64,000 nt of DNA, taken from NCBI GenBank assembly GCA_021307315.1, contig JAJSPD010000131.1, positions 1 to 64,000 on the forward strand, given 5' to 3'. Made by a program: the position numbers and the translations under genes. Below are positions 34,101-46,328 of this stretch, in pieces (position 1 is the first letter of the stretch; every line of letters begins with the position of its first letter). The stretch is from Bisporella sp. PMI_857. Lineage: Eukaryota > Ascomycota > Leotiomycetes > Helotiales > Helotiaceae. The notes below the pieces were generated by a model that saw nothing but the letters and a program-made list of their open reading frames with translations, made no database searches and was not told the DNA's origin.

Positions 34101-37100
34101 GTGAAGCCGTTGTCGAGAGCAACCTCCACAGAAGGGGCGACATCATCGACTGCAAGAGAGAAGATTCCCCTTTGGCTGAGGGATATGAATTTGCGCAACG
34201 TGGGGAGCTGCCTTCTGGACGTTGCGATTTTGAGATCGCTCGCAGACGGGCGCGCTCCTTTACGGACCAGACAATCCATGACGTCGACATGGCCAGACCG
34301 GGCAGCAAGCTGGAGCGGCATATGTTGTGCCAATTTGGACGCCTCGCTTTCCTTTGATGACCAATCAATCACAGCGGTTCCGTCGACGAGGACCTGTACT
34401 ACGGCGACATGCCCATGATCGCAAGCAATCTGGAGCGGCGTCTCATGTCGTTTGTTCCCTTGGTCAACACGGAAACCTTTCGCCAGAAGTTGCTTTGTTG
34501 TTTGGTCATATCCTTGTGCAGCGGCAGCATGCAATGCCGTCTCGCCATGGTCATCGGTCAATTGGGGGTCAATTGGGCCATCGAGAAGCAAGCTTACAAT
34601 CTCGAGATGCCCCTTGCGAGCGGCAACTTGAAGACAGTCGCTTAGGATTCTTGAAAGCCGTTTTTGCGGGCCCTTTCCACCAGCAGCTCGCTCGGAGCTT
34701 GAACCTAGATAAGGCCCCTCCTGATATTGAGTAGCGCTTGAAGTCGGAAAAGCAGTAGAGCCGGAAGGCTCTGGATCACTATCTTGCTTACTTGAGTCTT
34801 TTTGGTCGGTCAAGGAGTCTTTCACTTCGACTTGGGAGCGAAGCAACTGAACAATACTGACAAAACCGTCCCGACACGCTACGTATAAAGGGCTATCGCC
34901 TTCTAAATCTGTGATACGTGGATCTGCACCATTGTTGAGGAGGCATATGGTGGTTTGCTGGTGTCCGTGCGCCACGGCTAGATACAGCGCACTTTTATTG
35001 GTGCTTTGTGTAGGCTTGTTGATGAGCGCCTTGGCTCCATTATCCAAAAGATAGCTCACGATATCCCTGAAGCCAGATTCAGCGGCGATCTTCAATGCGT
35101 CATATCCTGAGCTGTTTTCAGCTTCAATATCTACCTTCTTGTCGACTAGAATGCGGACAATTTCAAGGAGTCCGAGCTGCGTGGCCAAATGAAGACTAGT
35201 TAAGCCATCTGAAGTTTTAGCTGCAGGAGACGCCCCTTTGGAAAGTAGATATTCAGCTGTTTTAGGGTGGCCGCTTCTTAGGGATTGCAGAAGTGGTGTT
35301 AGGCCATCTGAGTCAACGATGTCGAGGTCCAGGATGTCGAGGTCCAGGCTGTCGTCACCAGCAAGAATGTGCTCAACTAAGTCTTTTTGGCCACCTGCAC
35401 AGGCGTATCCCAGTGCATATGCGCCGTTCGCTCCGCGAGTCAGGAGGAGTTCAAGGGTTTTCAAGTGGCCATGCATTGCAGCAAGCTTTACTGCTATGTC
35501 CAGCTCATTTTCGGTGAAAGCCTCCTGAGACTGATTGGTTCCGAGCACTTGGATGGCGATTTGTTCGAACCCAAAAGTACTAGCGACGGTGAGAGGTGTC
35601 ACCGGCTCCTCAAGCACCCTATTCAAAGGCTCCCCGGCGCTGTTATACGCTGATGCCCACGCCTGCAGAGAGCAACTTTGGACAAAATTTAGCACCGCAG
35701 CTGTTGCAATGGCGCTGGCTTTGCAGTTGATGTAGTGCTGAGGCCAATAATCTGTCGCGTATGCCAAGAAGCAATGGCGTTCTGCCACTCTTCTAACTAC
35801 ACCTTCAGGGCTGCCGCCACTGCTCCTCGCTTGGGCAGACTCCATGACCTCCTCTCCCTTCTCGCTATCATTTGGGAAAAGTGCGAGGTAGTTGAGACAC
35901 GTTTCTAGCATCTGCAGTTGGAGCAGGCCCTCGCTGTCTCGGACGGCAATGTAGTTGGATAGTGTCCCATGGATCAAATATAGGTGATCATCCTGAACTT
36001 TAAGAAGACGTCTTAGGACTGGACTGTTAATGAGATCTCCGATCATGTCACACGGGATGCGATCTTCTAGAGACTCCAGATTATCGCACTTTTGTGACCC
36101 TAACGAGAGGTAAACCGCTAGTTCGGAAGAGTTGATGGGGCGAACTGCCGAAGCGATGCAGTTCAAGGCTTGTCGCTGATAGTCCTGCATGGAAATTTGT
36201 CCAAGAAAATATTCGTATACTCCGTCCAAATCTATTGGAAGACTTTACAAGGCTTCCGTGATGCTAGATCTAGAAGAGAGGAGACTTGAGCTCTGTAGCA
36301 AGTCGAGTTGAAGGGTCATCACGAGAAACGTTGTCGGCCTCTGGCAAATGCTGTTCGCAATAGCCGTCTCAAATTTGGTCCAGAGAGCTGAACGTTGTGT
36401 GTCATGTCGCAGCCTCTCTTGGACTGACAACCGAACAAGATCTTGGAACTTCTCGCCAAGATCAACTATTAGGGAGCTTTCTTGGGGGTGACCATTGTCC
36501 GTGGAGTTAGTTGGCTGCTCTAGTTTGATTGTAAAAGCGGCTTTTAATGGTGCTGGCTGAGGTGTTGGAATCTCTTGGACTGATGACCCAACTGAATCAT
36601 GGGACTTCTCGCTACTGGCCAGAATGGGGTCCTTTTCCTGGGGAATGCGACTGTTGGTGAAACTAACTAGCTGTTCTTGTTCAAGGGTAAAAGCAACTTT
36701 TAGTGGCGTCGATTGAGATCGTGAAATCTCTTCCATCTGGGCGACAAAGTCTTGCCAAACTTCTCCTGACTGGTCGACATTATAGATAAAACAATACACA
36801 GGACCTTCCGTATAGCATCCAAGAAGGGAACGTAGCAGGACCATTGCCGTAGCTGGCGTGAATATTGTATGCGTGAGGAGCCATTTGCACAGTTTTGACA
36901 TACGCTGGTAGAGGAGTGGCCGTGCCATGAGAAGCTGCCGGCATAATGACAGATAGAGACTTTCTACTTTATCTCGGACGTACTGGTTGTCGTATGAAAA
37001 GCTAATGAACACGTCGCGCTTGCCGCGACGCTCATGAATCAATGATTGCATCATCTGATACAATAAAGACCGAGTGCCCGAGCCAGCATCTGCGCTGATA

Positions 37101-38454
37101 GAGAGAAAATTTGAGAAATCCGATGTCAGCCACTTCTTATATATATCATGGTCGCGTATCTGGTCAAGGTGACTGAAGCCTGTGGAATACCCACGGAACT
37201 GGTGAACCGCTGGGTCTCTCGGGGCGAGACTACCGAGAAACAAATAATAGTGTGAATCCGCAGCTGAAATAAGGCGTTAGTAAGTGCAGGATGCGAGTCC
37301 CACGGCGGTTGTAAATAAGGCCAGCGCCGGCCATACCTTGTAAACTCAACTGCCTCAAGCCGCTAATTAGCAGCCGCACGCTTTCCGACTTTACCTCCCA
37401 CTGACTGAAAGTCCAGAGACTTTCATATCCGCCTTCAATGGGAACTTCTCTTCCGGACGGATGGCACAGCTCAGTAGGGTATTTTTCCAAGACCTGCAGC
37501 ATTAATTAGATACTTCCAGCTACTGATGAGGTGGGCAGGTGGCTATGTTTGCTCTGGTCAAGAGCAGCCTCAATGACTTTAGATCGCCTTACGTTATAGT
37601 GATATGTGCTAGATCCACGTTCTTGGTTGGTAATATAATTGCCAATAAAATATTTCGGATCTACAATGGAGAACCACACGGATAAGCCTCTTAATACAGA
37701 AGAAGTTTCGTTGCAGTATAGTGAGGGGTCCAAAAGCGGAATGTCGAAAGCAAGAATTAGGTGCATCAGTTGTGCTTCCCATGGCACCTGTTGAGTCTCG
37801 GTATGAGGAGTCCCAAGGAATACCTTTGGAGTTGTCATTAGCTAGTCCGACTGAGCTCAATAAGTGGTGGTGCCTCAATACCACTTAATATACGTACGAC
37901 TGCAATAGTTGAAGAAATAATTGATTGGTATTGCCAATTGTTAGTTGCTTGCACGAGTGCCTATAAAGACTTAGTTAGTCACATTTTCATAAGTCGGTTC
38001 ATCGTCTGTTGGTTGATGGCTTAGCAGAGAACTATTCGTGACGCACCCGCTTTACAACAAATCCACCGACGTTGCTGGCGAGAATGACAATTGGACGGCT
38101 TCTGGAGCTTTCCCCAACAACTTGAGTCTATGCGTAGTAGTATTAGCTCCAATCACTAAATTGACCTGTCTGAATCGTTAGGGTTTAACATCATTGGTGG
38201 TGGCTCACAAAACTTTGGCGGTCGTTTATCAGAATTGAAAGCAGCTCATCCGACTGTTTCTGTATCCAGCCAGGACGAATCGAGTTCCTCGGACAGGAAT
38301 TGAATATTATCACTTGAGCACCCCGGAACCATCCTTGAAATAGATTCGCTAGGTCTTCGTCTGACTGATGGTTATCTTTTATAGATTCAAAGCCCCTGAC
38401 AATCACAAGCCTGTTTGCGTAATAGCATAGATTTTCGGTTAGAGCTTGGACCAT
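31175..38454 (-). pseudogene. NLR: SesB-like hydrolase, NACHT, ankyrins, SPRY; one in-frame TAA
   Basis: Very large STAND/NLR protein, about 2200 residues if read through. Exons: 38454-38209, 38127-38047, 37960-37898, 37823-37593, 37493-37337, 37263 to about 32030, then 31997-31905, 31852-31726, 31670-31441, 31368-31175. Introns keep phase except the 32030/31997 junction, which I could not resolve. Domain 1 is a SesB/PGAP1-like alpha/beta hydrolase (RPIVILASNVGGFVVKR, then VFLGTPHTETQ). Domain 2 is NACHT-like with ISADAGSGTRSLLYQM at the P-loop. Domain 3 is about 1100 residues of ankyrin repeats (for example TALHYAAAEGNVAMLKLL). Domain 4 is SPRY (GIYYFEVKI, GSWGYHGSDGKVYL, IGCGVDFDRGTAFFTRNG). 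TAA at 36245-36247 interrupts the frame just after the NACHT region, inside EAL-stop-SLPIDLDGVYEYF, where Gln (CAA) is likely. Both the hydrolase serine and the P-loop lysine are missing. Confidence 0.85.
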
Positions 38455-39204
38455 CTATGGAACTCTTTTCAGAGAAGGCTACCTACAAGAAAGAATGCAT
38501 TATTATGAGGAGAGATGAAATATTCGTTGGTTTGTCCACACGCAGTGAGAAGTAGCGGCGCTGATAGGTGAAAATTTGTAATCAAAAGTGTTTTTGATAT
38601 GACTCTAGGAAGAGGCTGATCCTCTAACACTTTCGAGCCTGGAAAATATTGAATTCCAAAAAGTTGTATTGTTTGGTGCTCGGTGCAAGGTAGCATCGGT
38701 CCTGAGAGATGTTGTAACAAGTTCCCGAGGTTAGGGTTAGATGACGGCGACTTGGAGAACAAACAGGTAGGCCGGTAAGCTTCACTGCATTATCTTGTGT
38801 GTGACTGGTTACGCCGAGTCATCCGATCCTTACCCCATGAGTGTTTTCGCATTAGGGTGAATCATTCGATACACAACGCAACCGCCATTGCGTGAACGAT
38901 TATCACACTGGCCATCCTTCAATCCCCGTAACACCACAGTTTCCCTTTCCAGCCTCAAATATCGATGGAATCTGCGAATTCTCAAAGCGGGACTAGCGGT
39001 TGCATACATTTGGGAGAAATTCTGACCAATCGGGTGGTCTTTTAAAACAAAGGAGGGTTACCAAGACGGCGCCAACCGGACGAGAGGTGACCAATAAAAA
39101 ACAATGAAACTCGAGAAGGAATCAGTGGCAGGGTTAAAAGACCTAGCGGCACCTTGCAGAGTTACTACCGGTATACTACTGCCCATCAAAGGTAATTCAG
39201 CTCT
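38455..39204. other. Stretch upstream of the NLR gene
   Basis: On the minus strand an open frame at about 38700-38469 (from MLPCTEHQTIQLFGIQYFPG) ends 32 nt before the chosen NLR start. It could be a 5' exon, but the intervening GT-AG segment is only 32 nt. Otherwise nothing recognised. Confidence 0.4.
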
Positions 39205-40086
39205 TCATTCATCAGTGTCCAATGGTGTCACAAACTTCGCCCTTGCACACTCCATCAAGTCCAAGCCTCCCATGTTCTCCATCATCGCCTTCGTCAAGAC
39301 CGTCACGCTGCCACTCTGGGTAGACTCAAACTGGAGATCCGCGTCCAGTGTGATCGGGTCATTGACCTCCTTCCTGCCGGCTCCAAAAAACGTGTGCACG
39401 TTTGTGACCAAATCAACTTCGGTTATGATGTCGAATTTTGCGGTAATCGGCCCATTTCCCTTTCGTTTAACAAGCACTGCCGTGCGGAGCCACCGAGGAA
39501 TTCCTTCCTTCGTGTCTCTGTCCTCACCCAGCCACCAAATAACGGCATTGTCATCCCCAACCTCGCTTTCTCGAGTGTTGTGCCGTGTCCCAGACAGAAC
39601 CGTGTAATGATCCCTGGTCATGTCCTTGGTCAGTTCCCACTCATACCCGATCTCGCCACCTGCGATTCCGTAAAAGTTTGGCTGGAGAGTGCCATGAATG
39701 CGGTGAGTGGAATGCTCCGTCGTTGACTTCAGGTTCAGTGCAAAATCATGCTCTGGGGCGAGGTTGTAAATGGCGGGGTCGAGTTCCCAGTTGCTGCTGC
39801 CTTGGGAGTTGGCTTGCTCGAATTCAACAACAATCTTGGCCCTTTTGAATCGCCCTTTCGGCGCCTGGAATTGGAAGCCTAGAATCATCAACGACGCCGG
39901 GTCCCCTCCTGGGGCCAAGGTACCGCTGGTAACCTTGTGGATCGAAGCCCTGGCTCTAACTCGATGGCCGCCGTAATTACCCTGGTTCATCACTGTTTCT
40001 CGGATTTTCTGGCCTGGTGCATTCTTCCAGCGGAAACTCGCACCTTCAACGCCTGCTGGCTGAAGATCTATATCCAAGTCCGTCAT
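39205..40086 (-). CDS. Conserved-looking uncharacterised protein, 293 aa
   Basis: Single-exon gene without introns. I chose ATG 40086 (TDLDIDLQPAGVEGASF) because it starts the compositionally even part; an upstream ATG at 40200 would add 38 residues. The protein is rich in alternating hydrophobic residues, so probably mostly beta, with no signal peptide or clear membrane segment. Landmarks are APGGDPASLMILGFQF, RAKIVVEFEQANSQ, NLAPEHDFALNL, GGEIGYEWELTKD and IPRWLRTAVLVKRK. I do not recognise a named domain. It lies head to head with the ankyrin-subtilisin gene. In fungi, small effector genes next to a subtilisin regulator are known (HET-Q1/HET-Q2), so a substrate role is possible but unproven. 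Confidence 0.7.
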   Translation of the reverse strand: MTDLDIDLQPAGVEGASFRWKNAPGQKIRETVMNQGNYGGHRVRARASIHKVTSGTLAPGGDPASLMILGFQFQAPKGRFKRAKIVVEFEQANSQGSSNWELDPAIYNLAPEHDFALNLKSTTEHSTHRIHGTLQPNFYGIAGGEIGYEWELTKDMTRDHYTVLSGTRHNTRESEVGDDNAVIWWLGEDRDTKEGIPRWLRTAVLVKRKGNGPITAKFDIITEVDLVTNVHTFFGAGRKEVNDPITLDADLQFESTQSGSVTVLTKAMMENMGGLDLMECARAKFVTPLDTDE

Positions 40087-40809
40087 GACTATAAGGTGAT
40101 TGTGGTGAATTATTTTTGGCGTGTGCTTGGGCTGCTGGCGGGTGAGAGGTGGTATATTTCCAGAGATGAAGTGTCTCGTAGACATAAAGTTGTGGGGCAA
40201 TGCAGGCGCTCCTTATGATGCACCTCGCATTGTCATTTATCATCAGCCTTAGATTCCCTTGTAGAAACACATGAGCTGATGGGTGTCGCCGTTAGCGAAG
40301 GTTTCGGCCGAAGCATGCTAACTATGCACAGGACATCAAATATAGACAGCGGCGGATGCCATGCGGGGAGGCTGTGATGATCCCCCTGCTCCACCATTAT
40401 ATATTATGTCGTGTGTTATCATCTTGACTGCGCATCGAGAGTTGGCAGCACATGGATATCTGAGCTTTAACGGTATCGGAAGGACCCACAACAAGTTACA
40501 GCAGCCATGAATTGGAATACCTGATGCAGGAATCCCCGAACACCAAATATTCCGTGATTGATGTAGGTCCTTGAACGGATTGGGACACCGATGGATTGAT
40601 GCCAATACTGCGTACTTAGTTGCAGCTCCATCCGGTGGATGTTAGCACGTGAACTAGAACTGCAATGGATAAGTTACCTAACTCGTATCACTTCTCATCT
40701 GCAGCAGTCTACCTGAATCGTTCAGGTCGTAGTAGCGCAATTGAGCCGGTAATCTCGCCTGAGTAAAGAAATTTCCTTCTATGAAGAACTACGCACTAAA
40801 AGGAGGAAG
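40087..40809. promoter_or_regulatory. Divergent promoter region
   Basis: 723 bp separating the start codons of the uncharacterised gene and the ankyrin-subtilisin gene. No specific operator identified. Confidence 0.45.
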
Positions 40810-43800
40810 ATGCCACTGAATCTAGAGGGCCAAAGATTGACTCGGGAAGCAGAAGCACGCAAGGCTTCCAAGCGCCAAACAAAGACCGGTGGCCAAGCAA
40901 CGGCGCCTCCACGAGACGTCCGGCCACTCATTGTGTTAGACGTCGCCTCTAAACTTGACTTCGGCGCAGAAGAGAGCCAAATAATATTTGAACGCAACTA
41001 CAAGGAACCTGTTCTCCTAAACGACAAGGAAAAGGACCAGAAACGCACCATTCTCCATGAGTTGGCCGGCGAAACGGCGCCAAGCTCGACCTCCCAAAAT
41101 TGGACCGTTGATAAACAGAAATCATTTTTGAAATGGATCTTGGAAAATTATCATGGGCTTCTCGAGTGTCGCGACCCCCGCAGTGGGTACACTGCGATGC
41201 ACGAGGCGCTCGAAAACGGGAATGATGGTTTTGTGGAAGATATATTGGACAACCTTGAGGAGTCAAATAGCAAGAAGACTCTGGAGAAGGTCCTCGCATT
41301 GACGACAGACAACCAAAAAAAGACGTGCCTTCACTTGGCTGTCAGCAAACAGTCTCGCTGTACTATGAGATTGATTGCTTTCTACGAAGCGATGAGCAGC
41401 GACAAAGTCGCGATGTTCACGTCCCGCGATATCGATGGAAAGACTGCATTACACTATGCTGTGGGTCTCGGGATGTTCTTTGACCGGGAAGACGAAGAAG
41501 AATATGAAGGAGATGAGGACGATGAGCAAGAAGAAGCCAGCGGGTACGAGGAGGAAGAAGTTGGCGAAGACGAGGAGCAAGAACTCGGCGAGGACAGGGA
41601 GACAGAAGATAAGAGCATGCTTTACACTCTCGAGTTCTTGTTTGAAGACCAGGCCAATTCGAGATTCAAGAGGGGGGTAGACTTATCGCAAAGCAAGGGT
41701 CCTATGCCGAACAATAGAACAAATGCAAATGCCACCCCAAACGGTACCACAAATGGCAAGCCAGACAGCCCACTCACCTGTTCTCTGGTTCAAACCAAGC
41801 CCCGAGCGTCTAAGCGTCCTGCCCAATGGGCCATTGACACAAACAAAGGGAGACTTGTCGGTTTCAAGTTAACCGCACCCGAGCCGATCTGGAAACAAGG
41901 AGAGATAGTCAAGCGACTCATTGCGGCTGACAAGGAGACGCTGGCTAAGTGGGGTACTCAAGAAACGCCTTCAAGAGATGTTTTTACACCATTCCGGGAG
42001 AGAGAGGCTACAATTGATAAAGCAGTTGACAGGGAATGGGAGGCCAAGCTTGACGAACTCTGGAAGGCTTTCCCCAAAAACCAACAGAACGAACAAAACA
42101 AAGCCATAGTAGAAACTGTATGCAGCCCCATGCTATACAAAGAACGTCAAAGAGTTCGTGGCGAAGACCCGATTTTGTCAATCATTAGAAATTTTTGCCT
42201 GCACGAGCCGACATGGGACCGCAATAAGGTAAAGGGGTGCCTGTATTCATCCGGTAAAGGTCAGTTTTGGCTATAAGCATTCCTGATTACTCTTTTTCCT
42301 TCAAGGTCAAAGACGCCACTCTATTGCATGAATATTTCCCTCTAACAGCATCATTTCTAGAGAGACATCTCGAGTTTAGCTTATCTGGTTTCCCAAGAAA
42401 GACGATATCAAAGGACTACCTCAGCCGTTTGGCCAAGCACCTTTCCTTTGAATCGGTTCTTGCGTGTGTAACTCTTCCACGGCTGACTGTGGAAAATCCA
42501 ACCGAAGTCATTGGAGACAATGAGAATCATCTAGGTGGTGCATCTCAAGCCGAGAGCTCCAGTAACCAAATCGGGTCCACTGCTGACAGCAATGCTGAAG
42601 GCATCAGTGATTTAGTAGTGGTATTCAGTTGGCTCAAAGACAACCATGTCCGCAGCGTCATGAAAGTTGTGGTTATTGATGACGGTACCGTGTCACATTC
42701 AGATGAGGCCATTGAAGAGGCGTTAAAATCCTTTGACATTGAAGTATGGGACTGGAAGAAGCTCGATATCTGCAGCGAGGTCATCCAGAAAGTTTCAAAG
42801 AAGATACAGGATATATCTCTGTATTGGTCTGGCAGCAATTCAACTTTGCTGGGCTGGTATAGTGATGAAGGTTTTAAGAACAGGAAGAAATTCCCCGAGG
42901 TGCGTTATAAACCCTGTAAAATAACTTCCTAACTAAAATAATTTGCGCAGCTGAGGCGTATCTGGATATATCACCAGAAGGTGTGTCTCACTCCGTGCCC
43001 GTCATGTAAGGCGTCTCCTCTGGGGGATATTATAGGACCACATTCCTGTTCTCTCTCTCTCTCTCCGATCTTGTTTCCTAACATAATTATTCCAGGGCTT
43101 GGAGAGCACAAAGCGAAAGCTTGGGTATCTTCAAACTTTCAAAGCTAAGATTAACGAGAGTGTTGCCATCAAAGATGCCGCCACCCAAACGGAAAAGGTT
43201 GACCGTCCAAGCATGTCAACCACCACTAGTATTGCAAATGGACATCAGCCAGTCGACGAGGAGGATAACCTATCGAAGCGTAATGATACTCCGAAGCCGC
43301 AGAATTACGCCAAACCTGAGGTCCATACAGCTTCTCGACGGCGTATTGATATTATGGAAATTGCAGATTCTGTTTCCCAGAGTTACATGTCCGGGTTCAA
43401 GAGCGCGTCCGTTGACGCCAAGTAGGCAACCATTTATTGTCACGAACTAGAGCTGAAGCTAATTCATCTCACTAGAGAAAATATTTGGCTGGAGTCTATG
43501 GAAAACGTTGTGAAATTTGTTCGTACTATGCCAGTGAACTTAGCCAACCCGGTGAAGATTGCTATCATCGATGATGGAGTCGACGCAGCCCTCGACATCT
43601 TCGATGATAAGATCGTGTCGGGCGCATCATTTTCGTCCCCGTTTGCAATGGATGTTTCACTGAACCCTTATTTCGTCTCTTCCGACCAACATGGAACAAT
43701 GATGGCTGATCTTATACTACGAATGTGTCCACGAGCCAAGTTGTTTGTCGCCAAGCTAGAAGAGAGATATAGCATGAATGGGAGGAGACACATTACTCCA

Positions 43801-44643
43801 AAGTCTGCTGCAGATGTAAGTGTTACAGCTACGCCCACTTATATAGTTGGGCCTGTGAACTGATTTCCAAAGGCTGTCGAATGGGCCATTAGCTGTGAAG
43901 TTGACATTATCTCCATGAGCTGGACCATTGAGACAACAAATACAGTTGATCACTCTGAGGGGCTCAAAGAACTGAACTCTGCGGTCACCAGAGCGTTCAA
44001 CAATAATATCATTATGTTTTGTGCAACCAGTGACCAAGGAAACAGCACTGCTATCGAATGCTATCCAGGGAACTGGGGCCACTGCCTGAGAGTAGGGGCA
44101 TCAACTGCCACGGGCGAGAAGTGCGCATGGGTCCACGGGCAGTCAATTGACTTATTGCTCCCCGGTGAGAACATATTTTTTGATCCTCGTGATGGATCCC
44201 CTGCCACAACCCACTCTGGGAGCTCCGTCGCAACGGCTCTCGGCTCGGGGCTTGCTGCCTTGATGCTATATCTTCAGCGTCTCCATATTTCGGTCAACAA
44301 TAAAACTGTAGCGCAATCCCCTATCGTAGCCACAAACGCAACCTCCGGCACTAAACCTTCAGAGGCAAAGGAGAACATAAAGAAGATGTTCCGATTCCTT
44401 GCTGGCGGTTCATACAATACCCACCCCCCCTATTTTCCGGAGAGCACCTCTCTTAAGACACTGGCAACAAGAGATTGGACCTCTCCAACAGACAAACATG
44501 AGATTGCCAAAGATCTTGCCATGCTCTTTGACACCCAATTCAAGGTAGGTATCAGCAACTTTCTTAGCCTTATTTTTGTTTCACTAAAATATAAAATAAA
44601 GAAGATAAAGGCCGCAAACCCCAATGATTGGACTCCAAGCTGA
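40810..44643 (+). CDS. Ankyrin-subtilisin (S8) protease, candidate death regulator
   Basis: Model: join(40810-42259, 42361-42899, 42951-42980, 43096-43421, 43476-43815, 43873-44544, 44611-44643), 1129 residues, every intron GT-AG and in phase. The last intron is optional because its 66 bp are open. N-terminal ankyrin repeats (GYTAMHEALENGNDGFVEDI, KKTCLHLAVSKQSRC, KTALHYAVGLG) are followed by a strongly acidic run near residues 226-270. The middle region (CLYSSGKERHLEFSLSGFPR) is conserved in fungal proteins of this architecture. The C-terminal peptidase S8 domain has Asp near residue 813 (IAIIDDGVD), His near 853 (SDQHGTMMADL) and Ser near 1011 (HSGSSVATALGSG), so the triad is present. There is no signal peptide, so it acts inside the cell. 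Similar intracellular subtilisins activate fungal gasdermins by cleavage. Confidence 0.88.
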
Positions 44644-46328
44644 TATCTACTCTGCAGAACTTTCAGAATCAGTAATATGCACAATTACACTATTTGGGCC
44701 AGCACCGGTGCTTTCAAACTTGACTTTTTTCTTTAAATGTTCTATCTGATGCACTCTGATACTTAATGACTGACTTGGAGCTCACGGACCGGACCGGCGT
44801 TGGTTGAAGCCAACATGTTTCCACCTGACGTTAGAACAGACGAATTATGGATCGAGGAAGGAAAAGGAGTGATTCGAAGCTAAGTGAGACATCGGGACAG
44901 ACGAACGCGCTGGAAGTTTGACGGAATCAGGTAGGGAGGGTCCAAGCCGGAAAAGTGGCAGATGTGTCAAATGACCTCGTGGGATTCTTTATTGATTTTA
45001 TTGATTTTCATCGCAGAGTTTTATATTACTTTGAGGTAGTAACCGTGATGTTTGTTCTTCACATTAGCCTGATTACGTGTCTGCTTGACAGCCTATTTCG
45101 AACTCCCTCGTATCAATAACAGAGTTAGTGTTTGAAAATTCTATCACCCAGGGCTGTCTTGATTATCTACTTAGTCCTGGACAGCCTGTAAAATTAAAGA
45201 GGGTGGTTGATGGGAGTTACGTGAGATTCTAGTCACGCGACTATGCCACTTGTGCCCCTCACCCAGACGGCGAACAATTCAAATTTCAGAGGACGAAGGT
45301 CAGCTCCGGGTGGTAGCCATTAACACCCAGCCCCCCCTCAAGATATAAACGGCTTGGGGTCTTTCCTAAAGGCTATGGTACCGATAAACTGTGATGCCCT
45401 CAACTGGCAGATATGTTTAATTTTCACACCTGTTAAGAAGCGTAAGGGTGGTTACATCATATGTCTAAGACGCTGGGAAGTGGGAGTTTTCAAGGTGGAT
45501 ACGTCATATCTATCGCCGGACGGTTTAGCCACGGCCACATAAGCGTAGCATTTTTTTAATAAACTTAAAATCGATTCGCGCTACAGACTGCTATATATCA
45601 GGACAATGGCCGAGACATGAAGGAAGAGTGGTAATCTCATTACTTAACTTTCCATTTTCTTTTACCACCCTAACCAAAAAAAAAGGAAGGAGCTGGGAAA
45701 GAGCAAACAACTCTATCAGTCATCACATCCCAGCTTTTTCAAACTCTACTCACTCTTTCTTGTCACCAACCATCTGCCGAACCCCCAAATACCATTATTT
45801 TTGTTGGTATGCATATAGATAGTTTCCCGTGATCCGTGGATCACGTGAAGCTTGGGGTTTTCTATCGCCTACACTTACCTGGCAATAGGCTGTAACTTAG
45901 TACCTAATAATCAAGGAACCATAATCACAACAGCAAGAGCGTAGTCAATAGCTATTCCGCCTCTTGCTACGTGATATGTAATCATGTCACAAACCCCCTT
46001 TCTTTTTCGCCCCAACTAAGAAAATAAAAATAAAGGCCAGCTGGGTTCGGGGCATCGGCGTTAAGAAGGGTAGCGCTCTCGGTCCTTGCCAAACTCGATA
46101 GGATTGTGTTGTTAATTTGCCAAGCTGCAAAATATTGCTGATACTCGCCGTAAGTGGCTTAACGTCAGCACACGTGGCGGTTACACAAATAGGGCCGAAC
46201 CTTACCCACACCAACATCTCTGATAACGCTAAATAAATTGCCACTCACGCAAATTAGTACATTTTATCGCTTCTTCTCCACCGTGGAGACTGCTTTGGGA
46301 ATTCTACGCCTTATATAATACATTTCCG
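44644..46328. other. Gene-free stretch
   Basis: 1.7 kb with no protein-like frame that I can support. Some pyrimidine-rich, promoter-like sequence lies near 45640-45780. Confidence 0.45.

Noticed and set aside
33099..35735. Several long plus-strand frames opposite the ankyrin exon
   Set aside because: They are antisense shadows of the regular ankyrin codons of the minus-strand NLR; no motifs of their own.
37501..37530. 30 nt GT-AG segment in the NLR gene as an intron
   Set aside because: Too short; the in-phase 99 bp intron 37494-37592 with a GTAAGG donor explains the junction better.
39205..40086. Direct gasdermin assignment of the 293-aa protein
   Set aside because: The neighbour suggests it, but I do not see gasdermin sequence hallmarks; left as uncharacterised.
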